Translations under genes and position numbers: made by a program | Notes under the pieces: model-generated | Database searches by the model: none | What the model was told of the DNA's origin: nothing | What the model saw: only the letters and a program-made list of their open reading frames with translations | In this document: piece by piece, positions 34,961 to 44,582 of the stretch | Numbering within the stretch: the first letter of the stretch is position 1 | How the letters are laid out: each line of letters starts with the position of its first letter | Origin: an uncultured Bacteroidales bacterium | GTDB lineage: Bacteria > Bacteroidota > Bacteroidia > Bacteroidales > Muribaculaceae | NCBI GenBank assembly: GCA_947573135.1 | Contig: CANPDU010000020.1 | Coordinates: forward strand, 1-55,004 | Direction of reading: 5' to 3' | Length of the DNA stretch: 55,004 bases

Positions 34961-35659
34961 TCAGAATTTTTTTCTTAGCAGCCACCAGGCGAATTTCACT
35001 CTTATCCAGTCGCGTTTGATGCGGGATGGCTGGCGCAGCAGACGGTAAACAAATTCGGCATTATGGTCTATCCACCATTTGGGCGCACGTTTAGCCTTTC
35101 CGGTATAGACGTCGAAACTGCCGCCCAGTCCCTGATAGACTGCATTGTGACGTTTCAGCATATCGGCCATCAGAAATTCCTGTTTCGGCGAACCCATGGC
35201 AACGAAAACAAAATCAGGCTTCTTCCTGGCGACATCTTCTATCAAAGCGTTGCGGTCGGCATCGCTTTTCAGATAGCCGTCGCGCGCACCGACAATATTA
35301 ATATCCGGAAACTCCTGTCTGAGTTTTCTGACGGTTCCCTCAAACACTTCCGGACGGCCGCCGATAATGTAGAACGACGAGTCGCCATGATGCCGGTTTA
35401 TGATGTCAAGCCACAGTTCACAGCCGGCGATCTTGCACGCACGGTCAGCACCTTTCTGACGGGCTGCAAGCACAACGCCGGAGCCGTCGCAATAACCGAT
35501 ATTATCATTGATCAACGCCGACAGTTCAGACGTGGCCTTAGCCATTTTTTCGGCATTGACAGCGATAAGAATGCCCTTGCGGCCGACAGCAAAATCGATC
35601 AGCTCGTCGGGCGACTCCGCAGGATATATATTTATATCTCTAAGTGTGACAGACTTCAC
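34961..35659 (-). CDS. wecG: WecG/TagA/CpsF-family glycosyltransferase
   Basis: A 232-residue GT26 enzyme. Conserved pieces are NAEKMAKA near residue 35, DGSGVVLAAR near residue 58, GGRPEVFEG near residue 98, FVAMGSPKQEFLM near residue 150 and GLGGSFDVYTGKAKRAPKW near residue 177. By family it transfers ManNAcA (or ManNAc) from UDP to GlcNAc-PP-undecaprenol at the membrane face. Being between wecC and wecB supports UDP-ManNAcA as donor. The cognate priming enzyme (WecA-like) is not in the window. Confidence 0.88.
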   Translation of the reverse strand: MKSVTLRDINIYPAESPDELIDFAVGRKGILIAVNAEKMAKATSELSALINDNIGYCDGSGVVLAARQKGADRACKIAGCELWLDIINRHHGDSSFYIIGGRPEVFEGTVRKLRQEFPDINIVGARDGYLKSDADRNALIEDVARKKPDFVFVAMGSPKQEFLMADMLKRHNAVYQGLGGSFDVYTGKAKRAPKWWIDHNAEFVYRLLRQPSRIKRDWIRVKFAWWLLRKKF

Positions 35660-35670
35660 ATCAAAGCATG

Positions 35671-36879
35671 TTAATTCTGAAACACTCCACAGAAATCGAG
35701 CACGGTTTTGCCGTCGACGTCTTGCGGCAGACTCTTGAACGGTGTATGCGCAGTCAGCATCACAACAATATCGGCTGCGTCAAACGCTTCGTTCATATCA
35801 CTCAGTTCAAAGCGGTGATGACTGGTAATGTTAGGCTCCACGACACGCAGATCGGCTCCTGTGCCGGCAGCAGCCACAGCCTCGGCGATATGCATAGCCG
35901 GACTCTCGCGCAAATCGTCGATATCGGGTTTGAACGCAAGCCCCATCAGAGCCACAACAGGTTTGCGCCCGTTGGCAAGTTCAAATTTCAGAATGGCATT
36001 GATGACCTTCTCACTGCACCACTCACTTTTATAATTGTTGGTCGCACGTGCCTGTGCAATCATTTTAGCCTCTTCAGGATACGCCGAAACGATAAAATAG
36101 GGATCGACCGCTATGCAGTGTCCGCCCACTCCGGCTCCAGGCCGCAGAATATTGACACGAGGATGACGGTTGGCGAGCTTAATGAGTTCCCACACATTGA
36201 TTCCGACCTTGTCGCATATGAGCGACAGTTCGTTGGCAAAAGCGATCTGAACGTCGCGCGACGAATTTTCGGTCAACTTGCACATTTCGGCCGTGCGGGA
36301 ATTAGTGGCGAAAAGCTCGCCTTTGACAAAGCGTCCGTAGAATGACTTCGCGTGTTCGGTCGACGCCTCGTCAAGACCGCCTATGACTCTGTCGTTATGA
36401 ACCAGTTCATAAATGATATTGCCCGGCAACACACGCTCGGGACAATAGGCTATATGAATTTTTCCCTTGAGCTCGGGACGCTCTGCGAAGATTATTTCAG
36501 CCATGGCCTCCGTCGTTCCGACCGGCGAGGTAGACTCGATCACAAAAAGATCGCCCTCTTTGAGCACAGGAATCACAGAGCGCGTAGCGCTCTCGACATA
36601 CGACACATCAGGCTCATGATCGCCTTTGAAAGGCGTCGGCACGACAACAAAAAACGCATTGGCCGGCTCGGGAGTCGAAGTAGCCCTCAGCTTGCCGGCG
36701 CCGACCTCTTTTTTCAACAGTTTATCGAGACCGGGCTCAACTATATGGAGTTCAGCATTATTTACTTTCTCTACTACCTTGGGATTGACATCGACACCTA
36801 CGATCTCAACGCCACTGTCGGCAGCTATTATGGCGGTCGGTAAGCCGATATAGCCCAAACCTATAAAACATGCTTTCAT
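35671..36879 (-). CDS. wecC: UDP-N-acetyl-D-mannosamine dehydrogenase
   Basis: About 402 residues of the UDP-glucose/GDP-mannose dehydrogenase family: Rossmann start CFIGLGYIGLPTA, VVPTPF, STSPVGTTEAM, then GAGVGGHCIAVDPYF with the catalytic Cys. It oxidises UDP-ManNAc to UDP-ManNAcA with NAD+. ATG at 36879 is chosen; an 11-codon extension to 36912 would run through the -7 box. Leads the wecC-wecG-wecB unit. A GlcNAc-type dehydrogenase cannot be excluded, but the neighbours argue for ManNAcA. Confidence 0.9.
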   Translation of the reverse strand: MKACFIGLGYIGLPTAIIAADSGVEIVGVDVNPKVVEKVNNAELHIVEPGLDKLLKKEVGAGKLRATSTPEPANAFFVVVPTPFKGDHEPDVSYVESATRSVIPVLKEGDLFVIESTSPVGTTEAMAEIIFAERPELKGKIHIAYCPERVLPGNIIYELVHNDRVIGGLDEASTEHAKSFYGRFVKGELFATNSRTAEMCKLTENSSRDVQIAFANELSLICDKVGINVWELIKLANRHPRVNILRPGAGVGGHCIAVDPYFIVSAYPEEAKMIAQARATNNYKSEWCSEKVINAILKFELANGRKPVVALMGLAFKPDIDDLRESPAMHIAEAVAAAGTGADLRVVEPNITSHHRFELSDMNEAFDAADIVVMLTAHTPFKSLPQDVDGKTVLDFCGVFQN

Positions 36880-36909
36880 GAATATACTTTTGACATTGCT
36901 TATAATACA

Positions 36910-36940
36910 CAAAAGTAGTTAAATTATCGCAAATATCCAA
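36910..36940 (-). promoter_or_regulatory. Consensus promoter of wecCGB
   Basis: Minus-strand TACTTTTG (plus 36910-36917) with TTG (plus 36938-36940) 20 bp upstream. Element match and spacing are ideal, giving the wec genes their own promoter inside the cluster. Confidence 0.65.
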
Positions 36941-36950
36941 TATATCGTCT

Positions 36951-38156
36951 CTAAATTTCAGTATCGTGAACATCATGCTCAGCGAGAACGGCAAGCGATG
37001 CAAACATAAACGCATTGCTCCACCGCATATAGCTGATCTTCGACGAGAGACCTTTTTTAAGCTGATAGTAGAAATATCCCTTATCACACCACATACTCCT
37101 GACCGCCCAGTCGAGGACCTTGTCGGCGAGGTCGCGGTTATCTTCGAGACGATCCAACTCAGACAGCGTGACAAAAAGCTGACCGACACAATGAATGTCA
37201 ATCGGATACTGGCGGTCATGATAATATTTGGGCGCTCCGTCCCCGAGAAAAAAATTATCGATATAATACTTAAGTCCTTTCTCAATAACATTCGAGAGAC
37301 GTGTGTCGCCGGTGTAGCGCATATATCTTGCGAGACCCATCAGATTGTAACCGGTGTGAAATGAATCTATCCAGCCGGTCACGGACTTCACGCCGTAAGT
37401 CCACGATCCGTCATCGGCCTGAGCCGCACAACAGGCGTCGACTGACTGACGGGCAAGCTCAAGACTGTCAGGCTCGGACGTATAGCTGAAGCATCGGGCC
37501 AGCAATGCGCTACCAAGCAGCGAGGCGTTATAGATCGTGTCATTACCGGGCATTTTAGAATATGAGATTATCACGCCACCGCCATAAGGCGTACGCCTCA
37601 GATCCTTCTTGACAAATTCGGCCGACGACAAAGCGGTTGTCTTATAAATCTCGCGGCCGGTTATCTCAAACGCATCAAGCAACGCGTTAGCGCAAAAATA
37701 GGTAGCTACGACCGTAGGCTCATATGCCGGAAACAGGAATTCACGGCGACACTGCCACGGAAAATTATAGCCCCATGCCGCGCCGGAAAACCCGGATGAC
37801 ACATTTGCCACAAGCCAGTCGGCCAGTTCTTTTATCTTTGTCTCAAGCTGCTGTTTCGAGCCAAACAATTGCGTTTTCGAAGGATCCGCGTCCACCGCAC
37901 GCCACAACGAGCAGTAGCCCTGCAGAAACAGACCGATACCTTTGGCGTTGCGCTGTTTCGGCACCATCATTAGCCGGCGCAGATTTATCGGATTACGTTT
38001 GAACAGTTGAATCCAGACCAGTCTCGCAACAGCCGACCGTCCCACAAACGGCAACGCCTTGAAAACCTTCGAATTCAGCCCGTCATAAGGATCCCAGCCC
38101 TTATATTGCTCACGAGCACATTCTTTCTCGAGTTTAACCAACAGACTGCCGTTCAT
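36951..38156 (-). CDS. All-alpha barrel protein of an exopolysaccharide cluster, unknown activity
   Basis: A 401-residue protein with repeated helical hairpins, each with aromatic/Gly motifs: WGYNFPWQ near residue 148, DGSWTYGVKS and WIDSFHTGYNLMGLARYMRYTGD near residue 270, then WSNAFMFASL at the end. This looks like an (alpha/alpha)6 toroid, as in many carbohydrate-active enzymes and terpene cyclases. No signal peptide. Relatives occur in polysaccharide clusters, and some database names (for example aminolevulinate dehydratase) appear mistaken. Possible roles include uronate epimerisation or lyase-like processing; none is proven. Cotranscribed after the hexapeptide acyltransferase, 19 bases away. 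Confidence 0.6.
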   Translation of the reverse strand: MNGSLLVKLEKECAREQYKGWDPYDGLNSKVFKALPFVGRSAVARLVWIQLFKRNPINLRRLMMVPKQRNAKGIGLFLQGYCSLWRAVDADPSKTQLFGSKQQLETKIKELADWLVANVSSGFSGAAWGYNFPWQCRREFLFPAYEPTVVATYFCANALLDAFEITGREIYKTTALSSAEFVKKDLRRTPYGGGVIISYSKMPGNDTIYNASLLGSALLARCFSYTSEPDSLELARQSVDACCAAQADDGSWTYGVKSVTGWIDSFHTGYNLMGLARYMRYTGDTRLSNVIEKGLKYYIDNFFLGDGAPKYYHDRQYPIDIHCVGQLFVTLSELDRLEDNRDLADKVLDWAVRSMWCDKGYFYYQLKKGLSSKISYMRWSNAFMFASLAVLAEHDVHDTEI

Positions 38157-38175
38157 AAAGCTTAATCAAATTTAT

Positions 38176-38718
38176 CTACATGTTTTTATGCAATAATGCC
38201 TCATGTCGCTCAATCTGCTCGGGTGTAAATCTCATCTTCAAATGACGACAAGGGTTTCCTCCGACTATTTCATAGGGCTTCACGTCTTTTGTCACTACCG
38301 CTCCGGCACCGACAACCGCTCCACGACCGATTGTCACACCCTTTAATATGATTGCATTAGCACCGATCCAGACATCATCTTCAATCGTTACGGGAAGATC
38401 GTCGCCGGGACGTTTAATGTAAACATCAAAAATATACTGACCGACCTCATTGATGTTATGATTGCCGCCCATTATAGTAACTCCGGGCCCGAAAGTAACC
38501 TTGTCGCCTATTTTTATACCCATTAATGCTGAAAAACGCGCACCCGGGCCAATATATACATCATTACCGATCTCAACCGTCGCATAACTGAAATCCGAAT
38601 TCAGCGGCGAAAAATGCACATTTCGGCCACATTTCCTGAAACTCTTTCGAGCAAGCCATGCAGCCAAAGCGTTTGAGCTGCCGTTAACCAGATGCTTTAA
38701 CTTAGGATAAAGAGACAT
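38176..38718 (-). CDS. Left-handed beta-helix (hexapeptide) acyltransferase
   Basis: A 180-residue LbH acyltransferase of the maltose/WbbJ acetyltransferase type, with hexapeptide repeats over residues 45-150 (for example VTIEDDVWIGANAIILKGVTIGRGAVVGAGAVVTKDV) and the C-terminal IVGGNPCRHLK. It should O- or N-acetylate a sugar of the polysaccharide using acetyl-CoA. Its start codon overlaps the stop of the upstream oxidoreductase gene by one base. Confidence 0.84.
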   Translation of the reverse strand: MSLYPKLKHLVNGSSNALAAWLARKSFRKCGRNVHFSPLNSDFSYATVEIGNDVYIGPGARFSALMGIKIGDKVTFGPGVTIMGGNHNINEVGQYIFDVYIKRPGDDLPVTIEDDVWIGANAIILKGVTIGRGAVVGAGAVVTKDVKPYEIVGGNPCRHLKMRFTPEQIERHEALLHKNM

Positions 38719-40850
38719 TATTTTATGATTATCGGCATTCCGGATTCGCGAATCGATTCTATAACGGCAAATGTAGCTTTTGTCACGCTGAAAATTTGAT
38801 CCATAGGAATTGGCAAACTCCCATCTGCAAGCGAGTCAAAAAATACACGCATCATTTCGGGCTGACCTTTGTCCTGATTGGCTTTCTTCATACTCTCGAC
38901 TTTCCGGCCATAAACTTCGGCTCGGCGGTAATCCTGAATTATACCGGTCACTCCGGCATGATATGCTTCAAAATATTCTTTAGGCAGCGATTTTGAACCA
39001 TTTGCATAGTATGCAATCACACCTGTTGATCCATTAGCAAAGTCGACGATAATATTGACCGAATCATTAAGTCCGGCCGCATCAGGAAGTGCAGACGCTG
39101 TAACTTTTACAGGGTTCGAGCCGCACATATACGTCATAAGATCTACGAAATGACAGACTTCGCCTATTATCCTGCCGCCACCGACCGTCGGATCCTGAAT
39201 CCAGTGAGAAGCAGGAATTGAGCCGGCATTAATACGGTAGATCATCGACATCTTACCGCTTCCGAGTTTTTTCTTCAGGAATTTAGCAAACGGAGAAAAG
39301 CGTCTGTTAAAGCCAATCATGACACCTTTACCACTCTCCGCGACACAATCTTCTATCTCAACGAGTTCATCAAGAGTCAGACACAACGGTTTTTCCACGT
39401 AGACGTTCTTGCCCGCTCCAAGCGCCTCCAATACATATTTGGCGTGAGAATCATGACGCGTAGCAACAAATACGGTGTTAATTTTATCATCACCGAGTAT
39501 TTCGTTGATATCAGATGTACATTTCGCAAACTTGAATTTTTCGGCAACACGCTTTGATGTAGTACCTGAATTTGTCATAATCGCGACTCTACCGACCGCA
39601 TTCACAGGCGGCAAATTCGGGAGCAGATTACCCTGTGCATACGAACCGGCTCCGATAAACGCCACATTGACATTGCTTTCAGGCGAAAAGCTGCCTGTAG
39701 TTATAGTCTTGACATCATGTTTTTTATCAATATCATATTTCAGAACGATACCGAGGAATGGTTCTGAATGCGTCAGAACAAGATTATATGCCTGCGGAGC
39801 ATCCTCAAATTTGAATTCATGCGTTGTCAGATATGACAGATTGATACGCCCGCTCTCCAACAGTTTCTGGAATGCCTGCATATTACGTTTTTCAGTCCAA
39901 CGAACATACGGAAGCGGATAATCAAGACCCTTCTCCTCATAATTGAGATCATATCGTCCTGGGCCATACGAACATGACATTTTGAGTTCCAGTTCTTTCT
40001 TATAAAAATCCGGTTCGCGGTCAAATCCGGTCGGAACAGCACCAAGTACAACAATACGGCCTTTTTTTCGAGAAATCGCACCGGCGAAATTCACAGGATC
40101 AAGACTATTTGTCGCAGCGGCAATTATGACAGCATCAACACCTTGTCCGTCAGTAAAGTCCAAAATCCGGTCTTTGATAGCCGGATCATTCCTGACTATT
40201 GCAATATCTGTGCAGTTCTTTGCATTATCTACGGCAGCCTGAGAGACGTCTATGCCAACAACATTAACTCCCGACGCTTTCAGTTCCAGACAAGCCAGCT
40301 GTCCGATAAGGCCGAGTCCTATAACAGCGCAACTTTCGCCCAGACGCAAATCAGCCTGTCGCACACCTTGCATAGCGATGGCTCCAAGTGTATTATAACA
40401 AGCCTTCGACAAATCAGCATCAGGAGACAGTTTCACACACAAATTGACAGGCACACTCACAATCTCGGCATGGTTTGCATAGCCGGCTCCGGCACATGCC
40501 ACTTTGTCACCGACTTTGAATTCTGTAACATCATCTGCGACAGCAATAACCTCACCGGCAGAGCTATAACCCAGCGGAGAATACGCATCAAGTTTCTTCA
40601 TGACTGCCCTATAGGTTTGTACGATACCCTGCTGCTTTAGTTTTTCAAGGACCTGTTTAACCTGCTGGGGGCGTTCTTTAGCTTTACCTATCAAACTCTT
40701 ACGGGCCGCCTTAACCGTAGATCCTTCCGTACCGGCGCTGATAAGAGAATAATGATTCTTAACCAACACCATACCTGAGGTCAATTGTGGCATCGGCAAT
40801 TCCTGAATCACCATTTCGCCTGATCCGAGTTTCTGAGTGAGTTGTTCCAT
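38718..40850 (-). CDS. Bi-domain oxidoreductase (zinc-type alcohol dehydrogenase + Gfo/Idh/MocA)
   Basis: A 710-residue fusion. Residues 1-370 are a medium-chain dehydrogenase/reductase (SAGTEGS near residue 40, GLGLIGQLACLELKASG Rossmann motif near residue 173). Residues 395-710 are a Gfo/Idh/MocA oxidoreductase (FIGAGSYAQGNLLP, then EKPLCLTLDEL and GGRIIGEVCHFVDLMTYM). Such bi-domain proteins recur in bacterial surface-polysaccharide clusters and are presumed to modify a sugar by two NAD(P)-linked steps; the substrate is unknown. It often pairs with heparinase-like proteins elsewhere; here an all-alpha barrel protein lies two genes on. Confidence 0.87.
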   Translation of the reverse strand: MEQLTQKLGSGEMVIQELPMPQLTSGMVLVKNHYSLISAGTEGSTVKAARKSLIGKAKERPQQVKQVLEKLKQQGIVQTYRAVMKKLDAYSPLGYSSAGEVIAVADDVTEFKVGDKVACAGAGYANHAEIVSVPVNLCVKLSPDADLSKACYNTLGAIAMQGVRQADLRLGESCAVIGLGLIGQLACLELKASGVNVVGIDVSQAAVDNAKNCTDIAIVRNDPAIKDRILDFTDGQGVDAVIIAAATNSLDPVNFAGAISRKKGRIVVLGAVPTGFDREPDFYKKELELKMSCSYGPGRYDLNYEEKGLDYPLPYVRWTEKRNMQAFQKLLESGRINLSYLTTHEFKFEDAPQAYNLVLTHSEPFLGIVLKYDIDKKHDVKTITTGSFSPESNVNVAFIGAGSYAQGNLLPNLPPVNAVGRVAIMTNSGTTSKRVAEKFKFAKCTSDINEILGDDKINTVFVATRHDSHAKYVLEALGAGKNVYVEKPLCLTLDELVEIEDCVAESGKGVMIGFNRRFSPFAKFLKKKLGSGKMSMIYRINAGSIPASHWIQDPTVGGGRIIGEVCHFVDLMTYMCGSNPVKVTASALPDAAGLNDSVNIIVDFANGSTGVIAYYANGSKSLPKEYFEAYHAGVTGIIQDYRRAEVYGRKVESMKKANQDKGQPEMMRVFFDSLADGSLPIPMDQIFSVTKATFAVIESIRESGMPIIIK

Positions 40851-40883
40851 AATAATTTCCGGGTTTAAATATCTGCGTTATAA

Positions 40884-41963
40884 TCAGGTGCGATCCAATA
40901 AAGAATTATATACGCTGACTATATCTTCGTAATAATCCTTGGAATCCGCACCGTCACAAATATATTTATCGTTATCTATCACATTTTTTACCGTCTTACA
41001 CAACGCTTCTATACCGCCTCTGATATCATAGCAAATCGCTTCTTCAGGTCTTGGTGCGGCATTGGTTGTGACCACAGGGACATTCAGGGCAATAGCTTCT
41101 CTCACACATAATGAGTCGCCATCTGTTTTCGTAGGTCTTACATAAATCACCTTCGACTTTTTCAGAATCGGGATAAACGGGAAATGACGGTTTCTCAGAA
41201 ATCTGACATTATCCAGATCTTTGACTACGTCATCCACCTTCTTTATAAAATCCTGTTTTTCTTTATCAAGATACAGATCATTGACAATCATAATGGCTGC
41301 AACCTTTATGCCTTGGTCTTTGAACTTCACAAGCATCTTTGAAAAATCCATAAAGCCATACAAGTCATAATAATTGTCTGAAAACACCAACAATCCGTTA
41401 AATGCAAGTATCGGAGTACCGTTTTTTTCCGCATCTTTTAAAAAGGAGAGTATATCAGGCGGCAGATTAGCATCGTCCATATCTCGGGCAGGCGGCATGA
41501 TAAAAGCCGGGATTTCATGAATTTTAGGCTGCATTTTTTCGGGGAAAAGCGCCCGGTTTCCGGCGCGCACACAGATTATTTTATCCCCGACATCCAATAT
41601 ATGCCTGCTGAAAGGCTTGTTTATATAAGAGGCTACATCGCTGTGATGAGTCACTACGATCTTTGCGCCCTTAAAGCACTTGTAAACAAGTTTCAGATAT
41701 ATTCTGCGCCAGTAACTCGAAATGTTGATATGTATGATATCAAACTTTTTAGAGAAAAGAATATACACGGGCAAAAAAAGCATATTGAAAAACTGCCACA
41801 CTGTATATCCGACCGGAATAGAAGCTTTCTGCATATTGTACGTATCGACTTCATATCCGTCCAAAACAAGTCTGTCTTTGAGACGGGAAGAACTTACGCT
41901 TATGCCCCCCACAGCAGGCGGCACAGGCGACACTATAAGTATGCGAATTTTTCCACTGCTCAT
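40884..41963 (-). CDS. GT-B glycosyltransferase (family 1/4-like)
   Basis: A 359-residue glycosyltransferase. N-terminal ILIVSPVPPAVGGISVSS is the typical GT4 start; the C-terminal donor-binding part has RPTKTDGDSLCVREAIALNVPVV, where the E of the E-x7-E motif is recognisable. It is cytoplasmic or membrane-associated and would add one sugar to the lipid-linked repeat unit; donor and linkage are unknown. A 137-bp gap separates it from the preceding GT gene and I see no consensus promoter in that gap. Confidence 0.83.
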   Translation of the reverse strand: MSSGKIRILIVSPVPPAVGGISVSSSRLKDRLVLDGYEVDTYNMQKASIPVGYTVWQFFNMLFLPVYILFSKKFDIIHINISSYWRRIYLKLVYKCFKGAKIVVTHHSDVASYINKPFSRHILDVGDKIICVRAGNRALFPEKMQPKIHEIPAFIMPPARDMDDANLPPDILSFLKDAEKNGTPILAFNGLLVFSDNYYDLYGFMDFSKMLVKFKDQGIKVAAIMIVNDLYLDKEKQDFIKKVDDVVKDLDNVRFLRNRHFPFIPILKKSKVIYVRPTKTDGDSLCVREAIALNVPVVTTNAAPRPEEAICYDIRGGIEALCKTVKNVIDNDKYICDGADSKDYYEDIVSVYNSLLDRT

Positions 41964-42100
41964 CTCTGATTAAAAATCACACTGATCATTTAACATAAAT
42001 GACATTAATATTAACGGAAATAAAACTCTTATATTGTCTCGGTTTCAACAAAGGGACAACTTGATTTCAGGACATGAACCGGCGAGACCGTAAATTTTAA

Positions 42101-43135
42101 TTATTCACTTTTGTATGCTTTATAATATTTCTCCACCATTCGGTCAACCGAATAATTTTGTCTGACATATTCTTTAGCCCTGAGAGCCTGCTTGACAGCA
42201 GTCGGATAGTCCGCACGTAATCGAGATATTTTCTCTGCAAGATCATTAATATTTCCGAGTTCAAAATATGACCCGTACTTTCCGCGCTCAATAATTTCAA
42301 AAGGGCCGTCTGCGGCCGAGACCAATACCGGGAGACCCGCTGCAATACCTTCTGCGACGACAAGTCCGAATCCCTCAAAACGGGCCGGATGACACATCAA
42401 GTCATAATCTTTCAGATGACTGTAAATATAATCTCTGTCTTTCAGACCAAGAAAACGGATCCGATCTGAAACATTGAGTTCATCGGCAAGTGATTTCAGC
42501 ATGGTCTCAGATTGTCCTGCGCCGATAAAATCCACTACTATATCACTCTGCCCCTTATTTTTAAGAAGTGCGACAGCTCGGATCAGCAAATCCTGACCTT
42601 TCTCATTATGACGCAATCCGGCAACCTGAACTATTCTGAAACCATCACTGAGAATGTAGTCCTGTTTCTCTGTTATACGTTCAGCCGGAATGCCGTTTGG
42701 CACTACTGTAACCGGACATTTACATTTGTCCTTGACGTTGTCTCTTACAGCGTCAGAAATAGCCAGCGCGCCCTTCAGTCCGTGTGTATAAGTCATCGGC
42801 ACATTCAATGCATGTATCGTAAACCACAGACGGTCTTTCATCCCAAAAATGATTTTCGGCAAAAGACTTGAATGAATGTGCACAATATCAGGATGCAGTT
42901 TACGCAAAAGCCAATTAAGTTTAAATACAGACCACGGCATTTTGCTCTTAGGCCTTCGCTTTATCAAAAAAACACGCACATTCGGCGGGAGAGTGTTCAG
43001 GAGAGCCTCGTTATAGATATTGTTGACGACAATCAATGACACATCATTTTTTTCACTCTGCTTTTCAATTATATTGCAAAGCATCGTTTCTGCGCCTCCG
43101 GTGTCAAATGAGAAAATACAATGAACGATTTTCAT
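42101..43135 (-). CDS. GT4-family glycosyltransferase
   Basis: About 344 residues from ATG 43135; a longer frame to 43192 would run into the polymerase gene and its first 19 residues are not GT-like. It opens MKIVHCIFSFDTGGAETM, and has VPNGIP, GLRHNEKGQDLLI and PARFEGFGLVVAEGIAAGLPVLVS with the EGFGL...E motif. It adds a sugar to the repeat unit from a nucleotide-sugar donor. It follows the polymerase gene by 4 bases. Confidence 0.87.
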   Translation of the reverse strand: MKIVHCIFSFDTGGAETMLCNIIEKQSEKNDVSLIVVNNIYNEALLNTLPPNVRVFLIKRRPKSKMPWSVFKLNWLLRKLHPDIVHIHSSLLPKIIFGMKDRLWFTIHALNVPMTYTHGLKGALAISDAVRDNVKDKCKCPVTVVPNGIPAERITEKQDYILSDGFRIVQVAGLRHNEKGQDLLIRAVALLKNKGQSDIVVDFIGAGQSETMLKSLADELNVSDRIRFLGLKDRDYIYSHLKDYDLMCHPARFEGFGLVVAEGIAAGLPVLVSAADGPFEIIERGKYGSYFELGNINDLAEKISRLRADYPTAVKQALRAKEYVRQNYSVDRMVEKYYKAYKSE

Positions 43136-43139
43136 GACT

Positions 43140-44582
43140 TTAGCTGTTACATTTCTGATTCTTACCGTCAAGAATAACAAGGCTATAAACAAACGAACAT
43201 AATATCAGTCCGTCTTGCGCATTCAATTGGGCAAAGCCTCCGAGTCCGAACCAAAACAGGCCAAACAGCACAGTAAGAAAATAGAATGAGTATCGATATT
43301 TCCTGACAAGATAATAAATTGCAAATAAGAAAGCGAAATGAATGATCACACCGATATAACCGGCCGACAGATAGACTTGGAGCGGCTCTACTTCTATACC
43401 CGTAGCCACTTCTTCTGCCTTTGTAACGTCTGAATAAAAGGGATTATCAATGATATATCGTGGATTTGTCGTAAGTTCCGAATGGAGGAAACCTAAGCCT
43501 ACAGCCTCTTTGTCGTATTCTGAGACGAGTTCGAATTTTGGCAAAGCCTGCCCGAGACGACCGGATCCGAGTTCTGAAATATCTTCATCGTCTTGAGCAC
43601 TTTCAAGATCAATAATCTGCTGGACAGACGAATATACGCGTAGTGCACTGTCGCCATTTTCGTTGTTAGCCGGGATCATTGAATCCACAAAATAAATTAC
43701 ACATACAAAAGCAACAGCTCCTATTGCATAGCTGAAAGTTCGCTTCAAATTAGGCATTGAGAGAACATATGTCGCTATAAGGCCGGATATAACGGTAAAC
43801 GTCCTGGTTGCGCCAAGCGAAAGCAGCATAACAATCCACTGCCACGGCGCCGGTTTATAGATCCGCGCAAAGGGATACATTGCCAGTACTGCGATAAAAA
43901 GACCGGGAGGATAAATACGCGGGAAAAATCCGAAACCATAGTAGACCGGGTCATAGAACACCGATTCAGCCTCGAACGCAATATGTGTACACGGCAACAG
44001 AAAGTGTCCGTTGGCTATAAATCCGTCAAATATATAAAAACAGCACAGAATTATGACATAAGGGATCAGGCGGCGGAAAAACACAAGCATATCGAACTGC
44101 CGACCGGCAAACACCATCATTGGGACTATGAAATAGATAAAGAACAGATAGCCACGTATCGTCCTGATCTGCACCATCATGCGCTCTTCGCTGAACGTCG
44201 CTATAAATATCAACGCCGCAGCATAAGCTAAAATCAGCATGATGGTTTTCTTCATCAGCGCATTTTTCCGCATTATGACGAGTCCGATAACAGACACGAT
44301 GAAAGCTATATCCCACGGTTTTATCGGCAGTGTCCCCTCGCCTATAAGTCCGAACCCGCCGAAAAACAGAGTCAGCATGATCAGAAAATCATAGCGGTCT
44401 TCGCGAAAACGCTTGATCAGTATTATCGGCACCAAAAGGTAGCCTAACGGGAACCTCAGTCCCATCAGCGACATTGACAGCAGGAATATCAGCGGCCATA
44501 AATAATCGCGGCCGGCAAGCCGGAGCGGCCGGCGGGACTCATGCAGTTCGGGGGTAATATGCACTTCTTTATCGGTCATCAT
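43140..44582 (-). CDS. Wzy-like O-antigen/capsule polymerase (membrane protein)
   Basis: A 480-residue polytopic membrane protein with roughly 10-12 helices and a long hydrophilic loop (about residues 300-390) between late helices, as in Wzy polymerases and O-antigen ligases. No sharp sequence motif; the call rests on topology and on its place between wzx and the glycosyltransferase genes. It would polymerise flipped repeat units in the periplasm. Its start overlaps the stop of wzx by 4 bases. Confidence 0.72.
   Translation of the reverse strand: MMTDKEVHITPELHESRRPLRLAGRDYLWPLIFLLSMSLMGLRFPLGYLLVPIILIKRFREDRYDFLIMLTLFFGGFGLIGEGTLPIKPWDIAFIVSVIGLVIMRKNALMKKTIMLILAYAAALIFIATFSEERMMVQIRTIRGYLFFIYFIVPMMVFAGRQFDMLVFFRRLIPYVIILCCFYIFDGFIANGHFLLPCTHIAFEAESVFYDPVYYGFGFFPRIYPPGLFIAVLAMYPFARIYKPAPWQWIVMLLSLGATRTFTVISGLIATYVLSMPNLKRTFSYAIGAVAFVCVIYFVDSMIPANNENGDSALRVYSSVQQIIDLESAQDDEDISELGSGRLGQALPKFELVSEYDKEAVGLGFLHSELTTNPRYIIDNPFYSDVTKAEEVATGIEVEPLQVYLSAGYIGVIIHFAFLFAIYYLVRKYRYSFYFLTVLFGLFWFGLGGFAQLNAQDGLILCSFVYSLVILDGKNQKCNS

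Noticed and set aside
35668-36345. 225-residue plus-strand frame
   Set aside because: Antisense to wecC, whose Rossmann and Cys motifs are clear.
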